In this document: in pieces, positions 1 through 4,500 of the stretch
How positions within the stretch are numbered: the first letter of the stretch is position 1
How the letters are laid out: each line of letters starts with the position of its first letter
Assembly (NCBI GenBank): GCA_003531345.1
Contig: DQGZ01000205.1
Span: 1 to 6,607 of the forward strand
Direction: 5' to 3'
Length of the DNA stretch: 6,607 bases
DNA from: Alphaproteobacteria bacterium
Lineage (GTDB): Bacteria; Pseudomonadota; Alphaproteobacteria; Rickettsiales; UBA8987
The notes under the pieces: model-generated
The model's input: the letters and a program-made list of their open reading frames with translations, nothing else
Told to the model about the DNA's origin: nothing
Database searches by the model: none
Translations under genes and position numbers: made by a program

Positions 1-109
1 TCCGATCTATAAAGGCTGATATATGAACCCAGCGTATTAAATTTTTATTTTTTACAAAGAACCATTCAATTTTCTTTAAGAGTTCAGGTCTTTTTATAGG
101 CTTATCCAT
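1..109 (-). CDS. 5' fragment of a divergent gene, product not recognised
   Basis: An open frame starts at an ATG at 109 on the minus strand and stays open for 36 codons to the left edge, so only the N-terminus is present. The visible peptide begins MDKPIKRPELLKKIEWFF and continues with a basic/aromatic stretch (KNKNLIRWVHISAFIDR). I do not recognise the family. The pattern of charged residues followed by Trp/Phe/Ile could precede a membrane segment, but that segment would lie outside the window. No convincing Shine-Dalgarno sequence is visible just upstream (TAAATTGTCAG). The case for a real gene rests on the open frame in AT-rich DNA, the divergent layout opposite nrdD, and a Fur-like palindrome 30 bp and an FNR box about 60 bp upstream of its start. 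If real, it is likely iron- and oxygen-responsive. A start further inside is possible. Confidence 0.45.
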   Translation of the reverse strand, partial: MDKPIKRPELLKKIEWFFVKNKNLIRWVHISAFIDR

Positions 110-138
110 CTGACAATTTAATTGTTATTATCAGATAC

Positions 139-153
139 TGATAATCATTATCA
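139..153. promoter_or_regulatory. Fur-like box (7-1-7 palindrome)
   Basis: TGATAAT-C-ATTATCA is a perfect 7-1-7 inverted repeat, the classical minimal Fur recognition unit. The enclosing 19 bases at 134-152 differ from the canonical Fur box (GATAATGATAATCATTATC) at one base. It lies 30 bp upstream of the divergent ATG at 109 and about 145 bp upstream of the predicted nrdD transcription start, so iron repression of the divergent gene is the likelier role. The site itself is directly visible; which gene it controls is inference. Confidence 0.65.
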
Positions 154-162
154 AAACATTCA

Positions 163-176
163 TTGATACAAATCAA
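163..176. promoter_or_regulatory. FNR/ANR box 1 (upstream)
   Basis: TTGAT-ACAA-ATCAA matches the FNR consensus TTGAT-N4-ATCAA in all ten specified positions. Its centre (169.5) is about 60 bp from the divergent ATG at 109 and about 130 bp upstream of the predicted nrdD start. It could therefore activate the divergent gene or act as an accessory upstream site for nrdD. FNR is the [4Fe-4S] oxygen sensor that activates anaerobic genes, including nrdDG in enterobacteria. Confidence 0.7.
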
Positions 177-250
177 GTTAAATGACAGATGGTAGAGATG
201 GATAAATTTACCACAGCACATAATCTTTCTTTTTTGATTACCCCCACTAG

Positions 251-264
251 TTGATTCAGATCAA
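251..264. promoter_or_regulatory. FNR/ANR box 2 (nrdD-proximal)
   Basis: TTGAT-TCAG-ATCAA is a second perfect FNR box. Its centre is 257.5. If transcription starts at 299, the box is centred at -41.5, the standard class II activator position for FNR, and a -10-like hexamer TATTGT (286-291) lies at the right distance. This fits oxygen-regulated expression of nrdDG. The transcription start is inferred from spacing only. Confidence 0.78.
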
Positions 265-277
265 GTTGCAACTCAAC

Positions 278-293
278 CCACTAGATATTGTAG
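278..293. promoter_or_regulatory. NrdR-like box 1, overlapping the nrdD -10 region
   Basis: The 16-mer here (core CACTAGATATTGT) matches the NrdR-box consensus as I recall it (acaCwAtATaTwGtgt) at about 12 of 16 positions. NrdR is the zinc-finger/ATP-cone repressor of ribonucleotide reductase operons and binds tandem boxes about 31-32 bp apart. The second candidate box starts 32 bp downstream. Box 1 covers the predicted -10 hexamer, consistent with repression. Confidence 0.55.
286..291 (+). promoter_or_regulatory. candidate -10 hexamer of the nrdDG promoter
   Basis: TATTGT shares four of six bases with TATAAT. It is placed so that a start at about 299 would put FNR box 2 at -41.5. As expected for an FNR-activated promoter, no good -35 hexamer is needed or seen. 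The element is weak on its own and gains support only from its spacing. Confidence 0.4.
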
Positions 294-309
294 GTATGCC
301 ACATATTAA

Positions 310-325
310 TAGCTATATATGGTAT
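310..325. promoter_or_regulatory. NrdR-like box 2
   Basis: This 16-mer (core CTATATATGGT) matches the recalled NrdR consensus at about 11 of 16 positions, best in the central CwATATAT part. It begins exactly 32 bp after box 1, leaving a 16-bp gap, which is the usual tandem spacing for NrdR. The sequence is AT-rich, so on its own it would be weak; the spacing is the main argument. Confidence 0.45.
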
Positions 326-333
326 AAACCAAC

Positions 334-339
334 AGGAGG
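334..339 (+). promoter_or_regulatory. ribosome-binding site of nrdD
   Basis: AGGAGG is a full-strength Shine-Dalgarno sequence six bases before the ATG at 346, and it fixes the nrdD start. Confidence 0.85.
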
Positions 340-345
340 ATTTCT

Positions 346-2562
346 ATGCAAGTTCAACAGCTTAATGAGCAAAAAAATATAAAAAAAGGCTCAAATAACA
401 AACCAAAAAAAATCTATTCATTCCCAATTTCTATTATTACAGCTTTAAAAGAAGCTTTTAATAATAGTAAAGAAGGAAATATAGAATCTTTCCTAGATTT
501 AATTCCCAAAGAAAAAGAAAATTCATCAGATGCTGAGTTAGAATCCTTGGTTGAAGAAATGCTTTCTCAAAAAAATTATGTAAAAACCTTGAAGGAATTT
601 ATATTAGCTAGAAGCAGAATAATAAAAAACGCCAATCCCCAAGATACTTTGGTTAGTTGCAAACAGGCTGTTGAAGAATATATTTTGCAACAAGATTGGC
701 GCATTAACGCAAATGCCAACACCTCTTATAGCAACGCTGGTTTGATCAATAATTCCGCTGGAAAAATTATTGCAAATTACTGGCTGGATAATGTTTACTC
801 ATCCGAAGAAGGGCAAGCACATCGCCGTGCTGACTATCACATTCACGATCTCGATTGCTTAACAGGCTATTGCGCTGGTTGGAGTTTGCGCGCACTGTTA
901 GATGAAGGCTTCAACGGTGTTGCTGGTAAAGTTTCAAGTAGGCCACCACGCCACTTCCGTGAAGCACTTGGTCAGATGGCAAACTTCTTAGGGATACTTC
1001 AATCTGAATGGGCTGGTGCGCAAGCATTTAGTTCTTTTGATACTTATCTTGCACCTTATGTATTCAAAGATAAATTACCATTTGTAGAGGTTAAAAAAGC
1101 AATCCGCCAGTTTGTATATAACTTAAATGTTCCTGCTCGCTGGGGTCAAAGCCCATTTACCAATATCACACTCGATATAACTACTCCGCCTGATTTAAAA
1201 GATAATTTTCCAACTGCAAATTGCATTCATTTATTTAAAGATGAAACTGATGAAGAATTAATTGCCGAAGCAAAACGCCGTGGTGCAAATTCAATGGAAG
1301 ATTTAACTTATAAACATTTCCAAAAAGAGATGGAGCTGATTGATGTGGCTTACTATGAAGTGATGACAGAAGGCGATTCGCAAGGCCAGCCTTTTACCTT
1401 CCCAATTCCAACTGTGAATGTAATGGAAGATTTTGATTGGAACAGCCCTGTTGCAAAAGCCTTGTTTGAAAACACTGCAAAAATTGGCAGTTCATATTTC
1501 CAAAATTTCATTGGCAGCCAATATATGAAAAACGAAGAAGGCGAAAAAGTTCCAAACCCCGAAGCTTACGCTCCACATGCTGTTCGTAGTATGTGTTGCC
1601 GCCTACAGCTTGACCTGCGCGAGTTATTAAAGCGAGGCAATGGTTTATTTGGCTCTGCTGAAATGACAGGCTCTATTGGCGTTGTAACCATTAATATGGC
1701 TCGACTTGGTTATCGTTTTAAAGGTGATATGAAAGGCTTAATGAAAGAGCTTGAATACCTGATGAGTCTTGCCAAATCAACTTTAGAAAAGAAAAGGGTT
1801 TTTGTTCAAGAAATGTATGATAGAGGCTTGTTTCCATATACAAAACGCTATCTGCCGCATTTTCGCAATCACTTTAGCACCATAGGTGTTAACGGTATGA
1901 ATGAGATGGTGCGTAATTTTAATGGCAATGCTTATGATTTAACTGATGAGAGGGGGATAAATATTTCTACTGAAATTCTAAATTTCATGCGAACTGAACT
2001 CAAAAAATATCAGGAAGAGACAGGGCATCTATATAATTTAGAAGCAACACCAGCAGAAGGTACAACTTATCGTTTTGCTAAAGAAGATAAGAAATATTAT
2101 GCTGATATTATCCAGGCTGGCTGCGGTGAAAATATATATTACACCAACTCAAGCCAGATCCCTGTTGGCTTCACTGAAGACCCGTTTGAGGCGTTAGACT
2201 TACAAGATTCACTACAATGTAAATATACTGGTGGTACAGTTCTTCACCTTTATATGAGTGAGAAAATATCTTCTGGTGAAGCGTGTAAAAGGCTGGTAAA
2301 AACAGTGATAGAAAATTATCGCTTGCCTTACATAACTGTTACTCCTGTTTTCTCTGTATGCGAAGAGCATGGCTATTTAGCTGGTGAGCAACCTCACTGC
2401 CCAACCTGCCAAAGAGAAACTATGGTATGGACAAGAGTGATGGGTTATCACAGGCCAGTTTCCAGCTTTAATCATGGTAAAAAAGGTGAGCATAATGAAA
2501 GGCTACACTTCAAAGAAAATGTTCATACTTTGCCATTATTCAGAAGGGAGCAAAAACTTTAG
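346..2562 (+). CDS. nrdD: anaerobic (class III) ribonucleoside-triphosphate reductase, large subunit
   Basis: Reduces ribonucleoside triphosphates to deoxyribonucleotides in the cytoplasm under anoxia, using a glycyl radical installed by NrdG. The C-terminal glycyl-radical motif RVMGY puts the radical on Gly700. Just before it is a zinc-binding set, Cys672-x2-His675 and Cys685-x2-Cys688. The active-site thiyl cysteine is most likely Cys418 in SMCCRL, with Cys417 next to it. Cys176 in GYCAGWSL is a candidate for the second active-site cysteine. Other family signatures are QPFTFPIPTVNV (348-359) and YYTNSSQIPVG (598-608). The 738-aa length is normal. Residues 1-90 are lysine/asparagine-rich and show no obvious ATP-cone motif (no KRDG-like start), unlike E. 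coli NrdD, so dATP inhibition may be absent or different. RVMGY rather than RVCGY, and the CCR motif, hint at a subtype distinct from the formate-dependent E. coli enzyme, but the reductant cannot be settled by eye. The start is set by AGGAGG. It is co-transcribed with nrdG. Confidence 0.97.
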   Translation: MQVQQLNEQKNIKKGSNNKPKKIYSFPISIITALKEAFNNSKEGNIESFLDLIPKEKENSSDAELESLVEEMLSQKNYVKTLKEFILARSRIIKNANPQDTLVSCKQAVEEYILQQDWRINANANTSYSNAGLINNSAGKIIANYWLDNVYSSEEGQAHRRADYHIHDLDCLTGYCAGWSLRALLDEGFNGVAGKVSSRPPRHFREALGQMANFLGILQSEWAGAQAFSSFDTYLAPYVFKDKLPFVEVKKAIRQFVYNLNVPARWGQSPFTNITLDITTPPDLKDNFPTANCIHLFKDETDEELIAEAKRRGANSMEDLTYKHFQKEMELIDVAYYEVMTEGDSQGQPFTFPIPTVNVMEDFDWNSPVAKALFENTAKIGSSYFQNFIGSQYMKNEEGEKVPNPEAYAPHAVRSMCCRLQLDLRELLKRGNGLFGSAEMTGSIGVVTINMARLGYRFKGDMKGLMKELEYLMSLAKSTLEKKRVFVQEMYDRGLFPYTKRYLPHFRNHFSTIGVNGMNEMVRNFNGNAYDLTDERGINISTEILNFMRTELKKYQEETGHLYNLEATPAEGTTYRFAKEDKKYYADIIQAGCGENIYYTNSSQIPVGFTEDPFEALDLQDSLQCKYTGGTVLHLYMSEKISSGEACKRLVKTVIENYRLPYITVTPVFSVCEEHGYLAGEQPHCPTCQRETMVWTRVMGYHRPVSSFNHGKKGEHNERLHFKENVHTLPLFRREQKL

Positions 2563-2564
2563 TT

Positions 2565-3245
2565 ATGAAGTTGCCAATAACAAGCATCACGCCATTCACA
2601 CTTCAGGATTATCCAGATCATACAGCCTGTATTCTCTGGTTTTCTGGGTGTAATATGGCGTGTGGTTATTGCCATAATCCTGATTTGGTAAAAGGTGTTT
2701 TTCAAAAAATTGAAGAGGAAAAAATCAAAAAATTTATTGAATCACGGATTGGATTGCTTGATGGAATTGTTTTGTCAGGCGGAGAATGCACTTTATGCAA
2801 AGATCTGCCTGATTTCACAAAATATTTAAAATCTATGGGGTTTAAAGTTAAAATAGATACAAATGGCACAAACCCTGAAATGCTGGATTTTTTAATCTCT
2901 AATGATTTAATTGATTTTGTAGCGCTAGATTTCAAGTCTACGCAAGAAAAATTTGAAAGCATTACTGGTTATAAAAATTATAATAATTTTTTGAAGTCTC
3001 TTGCTATCTTAAGTAGCTCTAAAATTCTCTCAGAAATCAGAACTACTACCCATGCAGATTTACTTGATGAGGAAGATATCAATTCAATGATTAAATGCCT
3101 TGAAGATTTGAGTTACAAAGGAAATTACTATCTGCAAAATTACCGTGATGGCGTAACATTAGGGAATTTAAACAAACCATCAAGAAAATTTGATGTAAAT
3201 AAAATAGAGAACCCTTCTTTTAAGCTAGAGTTTAGGGGGTTTTAG
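2565..3245 (+). CDS. nrdG: anaerobic ribonucleoside-triphosphate reductase activating protein (radical SAM)
   Basis: Radical-SAM enzyme that cleaves S-adenosylmethionine and abstracts a hydrogen from the NrdD glycine, switching the reductase on. The [4Fe-4S] motif CNMACGYC gives Cys29, Cys33 and Cys36 (CxxxCxxC). The SAM-binding GGE motif is SGGE at 71-74, followed by CTLC, and the strand DTNGT is at 98-102. The N-terminus (PITSITPFTLQDYPDHTA) is typical of the longer NrdG subfamily found beside NrdD proteins of this type; at 226 aa it is longer than the ~155-aa E. coli NrdG. The ATG lies two bases after the nrdD stop. The nearest purine-rich tract (AAGGGAG, 2544-2550) is 14 bases from the ATG, longer than usual, so translational coupling to nrdD is likely. 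It converges on the next gene with a 2-bp gap. Confidence 0.95.
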   Translation: MKLPITSITPFTLQDYPDHTACILWFSGCNMACGYCHNPDLVKGVFQKIEEEKIKKFIESRIGLLDGIVLSGGECTLCKDLPDFTKYLKSMGFKVKIDTNGTNPEMLDFLISNDLIDFVALDFKSTQEKFESITGYKNYNNFLKSLAILSSSKILSEIRTTTHADLLDEEDINSMIKCLEDLSYKGNYYLQNYRDGVTLGNLNKPSRKFDVNKIENPSFKLEFRGF

Positions 3246-3286
3246 CTCTACCAAAATGCAATCTTTGATCCCCTAGACTTTATTTT
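3230..3286 (+). terminator. possible weak terminator after nrdG
   Basis: GTTTAGGGG (3230-3238) can pair with CCCCTAGAC (3270-3278) in a 9-bp stem with one wobble, followed by TTTATTTT (3279-3286). The loop is long (31 bases) and the T-tract is interrupted, so this is a poor intrinsic terminator. It is the only candidate near the nrdG stop. Confidence 0.25.
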
Positions 3287-3556
3287 CCTGATTTTATTTT
3301 CTTTGTTACACTTTTCTAAATGTTCATAAACTTCATCATCTGAAATTTCTTCAGATGCAAAAGCCATCATTTTTGCCTGCTCCAGCTGCAAATCAAACTC
3401 GAATTTCTTTTGATTAGCCAACTCAACATAAATTAATTTCATGCCTTTTGTTATTACATCTTTTAACTCAGGAATGCTTAGTTGAACTGTTTCAGGGCTA
3501 GACTCATTCTTATTAAATAACATTTTTTCAATCTGAACATGAATTTTCTCGCACAT
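3248..3556 (-). CDS. hypothetical protein, downstream part of an amber-split frame
   Basis: A 102-aa frame from ATG 3556 to a TAG at 3248-3250. I do not recognise the family. It is mostly charged and probably helical, with a cluster FEFDLQLEQAKMMAF near residues 52-67, an acidic patch ASEEISDDEV (67-76) and a basic C-terminus (NKIRKIKSRGSKIAFW). It has no signal peptide or membrane segment. The ATG at 3556 has no Shine-Dalgarno sequence, and a long hairpin (3560-3600) ends three bases before it. The same frame runs back through a single TAG (3566-3568) to an ATG at 3625 that does have a good ribosome-binding site, so the intact gene is probably 125 codons. The visible ORF may be expressed by re-initiation after that stop, by readthrough, or not at all. 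It converges on nrdG with a 2-bp gap. Confidence 0.55.
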   Translation of the reverse strand: MCEKIHVQIEKMLFNKNESSPETVQLSIPELKDVITKGMKLIYVELANQKKFEFDLQLEQAKMMAFASEEISDDEVYEHLEKCNKENKIRKIKSRGSKIAFW

Positions 3557-3559
3557 GTG

Positions 3560-3600
3560 ACGTAGCTAAAATGGGTTTAGCTTTGTAAATCCAGCTGCGT
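3560..3600. repeat. 41-base imperfect inverted repeat (long hairpin) at the split gene
   Basis: Outer arms ACGTAGCT (3560-3567) and AGCTGCGT (3593-3600) pair over 8 bp with one wobble. Inner arms GGGTTTA (3573-3579) and TAAATCC (3586-3592) pair over 7 bp with one wobble, around a 6-base loop. The only asymmetry is a 5-base bulge at 3568-3572. On the minus strand it lies inside codons 9-19 of the upstream reading frame, and its 3' arm ends three bases before ATG 3556. It has no adjoining T-tract, so it is not an intrinsic terminator. It could regulate translation of the downstream ORF, or be a remnant of a structured mobile element. Confidence 0.6.
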
Positions 3601-3627
3601 AATCTAGGTATTCTTGACGAATCATAA

Positions 3628-3633
3628 CCCTCC
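3628..3633 (-). promoter_or_regulatory. ribosome-binding site for ATG 3625
   Basis: On the minus strand the sequence reads GGAGGG-TT-ATG. The Shine-Dalgarno match is strong though slightly close to the ATG. It is the only good site in this region and points to 3625, not 3556, as the original start of the hypothetical gene. Confidence 0.55.
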
Positions 3634-3654
3634 GTTTATTTTTAGATAGCACCC

Positions 3655-3660
3655 ATAATA
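3655..3660 (-). promoter_or_regulatory. candidate -10 hexamer for the hypothetical minus-strand gene
   Basis: On the minus strand this is TATTAT (five of six bases of TATAAT). It would give a start near 3648 and a leader of about 23 bases before ATG 3625. No good -35 is seen at 17 bp (TTCCGT). The palindrome at 3675-3688 overlaps the -35 region. Confidence 0.3.
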
Positions 3661-3674
3661 GTTGAAAAAGCAAG

Positions 3675-3688
3675 GGTACGGAAGTACC
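3675..3688. repeat. short palindrome GGTAC-GGAA-GTACC
   Basis: A perfect 5-bp inverted repeat around GGAA. As DNA it could be an operator overlapping the -35 region of the minus-strand gene. As RNA it would be a small hairpin with a GNRA-type loop. It lies between the two divergent genes, where a regulator site is expected; no regulator can be named. Confidence 0.4.
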
Positions 3689-3702
3689 TAACAAAAACAA
3701 AT

Positions 3703-3721
3703 GGGTGTATATTATACAACC
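3703..3721. promoter_or_regulatory. operator-like palindrome GGGTGTATA-T-TATACAACC
   Basis: The central TGTATA-T-TATACA (3706-3718) is a perfect 6-1-6 inverted repeat, and the symmetry extends to nine bases a side with one mismatch. It sits midway between the divergent hypothetical gene and the sce7726 gene. Its form suits a dimeric helix-turn-helix repressor. GTGTATA occurs again at 3791-3797. No matching regulator gene is in the window. Confidence 0.45.
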
Positions 3722-3776
3722 TACAGTTGATTTTGTAAAGGATTATTTTTGTTATAAAAGTCTCTACAATAAAAAT

Positions 3777-3795
3777 TATACTTTTAAAAAGTGTA
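3777..3795. promoter_or_regulatory. second palindrome upstream of the sce7726 gene
   Basis: TATACTTTT (3777-3785) and AAAAGTGTA (3787-3795) pair around a central A over nine positions with one wobble. It lies about 40 bp upstream of the predicted -10 of the sce7726 gene, a plausible operator or activator position. The AT-richness of the region makes chance symmetry more likely than for the 3703-3721 site. Confidence 0.3.
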
Positions 3796-3834
3796 TAACA
3801 TATAAAAACTTTATAGCTTTTATTTCTATATGGA

Positions 3835-3840
3835 TATAAT
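3835..3840 (+). promoter_or_regulatory. -10 hexamer of the sce7726-family gene
   Basis: A perfect TATAAT lies 21 bases before the ATG at 3862, which would give a leader of about 15 bases carrying the AAGGGG (3850-3855) Shine-Dalgarno sequence. The -35 region at 17-18 bp (TATAGC / TTATAG) is a poor match, so the promoter may be weak or activator-dependent. The rest of 3601-3834 holds only the palindromes and AT-rich DNA listed separately. Confidence 0.5.
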
Positions 3841-3861
3841 GAGAGAAGAAAGGGGTGTGGT

Positions 3862-4500
3862 ATGCCATTGGATGAAAACATTATTAAAGCAAAATGCATT
3901 GATTACCTTTTATCGAGACATACCAATGAGTTAGATGATTATGTACTCGTTAATGAATTGAAGTTTGCAGATGGAAAAAGGCGAGCAGATCTTGTTGAAG
4001 TAAATGGGAGTATGAATGTCTATGAAATTAAAAGTGATTTAGATAATTTAGAAAAACTTCATGATCAAATAATAGATTACAAAGGTACTTTTGATACCGT
4101 TACAATAGTAACCACTCTAAAGCATTTGAATAATATAAAAAAACACACCCCAAATAATGTTGGAGTTATTCTTGTAGATGAAAATTGCATAAAAGAAGTA
4201 AGATCTCCTGTTACCTATAAAAAGTTTGATAGTTTTTTTCTCGCTTCATTTTTAGAGCTGGAGACAATTAATCTCTTGTTAAAGGAATTAAAAGTTAGCG
4301 GAAGATCAAAATTAACCATTACCGAAAAAAGGAAATATGTCTCAAAGTATTTACCTTCTGAGGAGCTTCGTGGTCTTGCTATAAACTCAATAAAAAAGAA
4401 TTATAAAAAACAATTTGATGGATTTTATAACAACAGGGGAGCACTAACTTTACCAGACGATATTAGTCTTTTTTGGCATGGAAACATTATTGCTGCCTAG
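3862..4500 (+). CDS. sce7726 family protein, PD-(D/E)XK-like nuclease candidate
   Basis: A 212-aa cytoplasmic protein whose N-terminal half looks like a restriction-endonuclease fold. Glu32 (NELKF) is followed by Asp43 in RRADLVEVNG, then the catalytic-type pair Glu55-Ile-Lys57 in VYEIKSD, then Gln69 and Tyr73 in DQIIDYKGTFD. This E...D...ExK...QxxxY order is the RecB/VRR-type pattern of metal-dependent DNA nucleases. The next strands (VTIVTTL, VGVILVDE) complete the fold. The C-terminal half (120-212) is helical and without recognised motifs. The overall pattern matches my memory of the sce7726 family, which is often found next to sce7725/beta-type proteins. The start is supported by AAGGGG six bases upstream and by TATAAT. 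Its 3' end overlaps the convergent beta gene by 14 bp, and a terminator-like hairpin follows 62 bases downstream. Nuclease activity is predicted from motifs only; its target is unknown. Confidence 0.8.
   Translation: MPLDENIIKAKCIDYLLSRHTNELDDYVLVNELKFADGKRRADLVEVNGSMNVYEIKSDLDNLEKLHDQIIDYKGTFDTVTIVTTLKHLNNIKKHTPNNVGVILVDENCIKEVRSPVTYKKFDSFFLASFLELETINLLLKELKVSGRSKLTITEKRKYVSKYLPSEELRGLAINSIKKNYKKQFDGFYNNRGALTLPDDISLFWHGNIIAA

Larger units (their letters stand above)
3248..3625 (-). pseudogene. full-length hypothetical gene interrupted by one in-frame amber codon
   Basis: From ATG 3625, preceded by GGAGGG at 3628-3633, the frame reads 19 codons (starting MIRQEYLDYA), meets TAG at 3566-3568, and continues in the same phase through CTA-CGT-CAC into ATG 3556 and on to 3248. 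Removing that one codon gives a single protein of about 125 aa. A C-to-T change of a CAG glutamine codon would explain it. The alternatives are a genuine 19-aa leader peptide with translational coupling, suppressor readthrough, or a sequencing error. I prefer a nonsense-interrupted gene, because the ribosome-binding site and frame continuity are both hard to explain by chance. Confidence 0.5.

Noticed and set aside
182..253. Short plus-strand ATG frames (7 and 18 codons) upstream of nrdD
   Set aside because: They have no ribosome-binding site, lie mostly upstream of the predicted transcription start, and overlap regulatory sites.
243..284. CCCACTAG direct repeat (243-250 and 277-284) flanking FNR box 2
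   Set aside because: The second copy is explained as part of NrdR-like box 1. The first copy matches only half a box and has the wrong spacing (34 bp) for a third box.
2789..2798. Extra cysteines Cys75 and Cys78 after the GGE motif of NrdG as a second cluster site
   Set aside because: GGECT is, as I recall, common in this NrdG subfamily, and two cysteines alone do not support an additional Fe-S cluster.
2702..2962. Minus-strand 86-aa open frame
   Set aside because: It lies wholly inside nrdG, opposite well-conserved radical-SAM motifs, and its serine/lysine-rich translation shows no domain. It is a shadow of nrdG.
3337..3357. Perfect 8-bp hairpin CATCTGAA / TTCAGATG inside the hypothetical gene
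   Set aside because: There is no T-tract on either strand, so it is not an intrinsic terminator. It encodes part of the ASEEISDDEV segment and may be chance.
3560..3600. Integron attC-like site
   Set aside because: The bulged stem recalls attC, but the required GTTRRRY / RYYYAAC core boxes are absent and no integrase or cassette array is visible.
3642..3899. Minus-strand 85-aa open frame with hydrophobic stretches
   Set aside because: It covers the TATAAT promoter, the ribosome-binding site and the first codons of the sce7726 gene. Its Phe/Ile/Tyr-rich translation is what AT-rich noncoding DNA gives.
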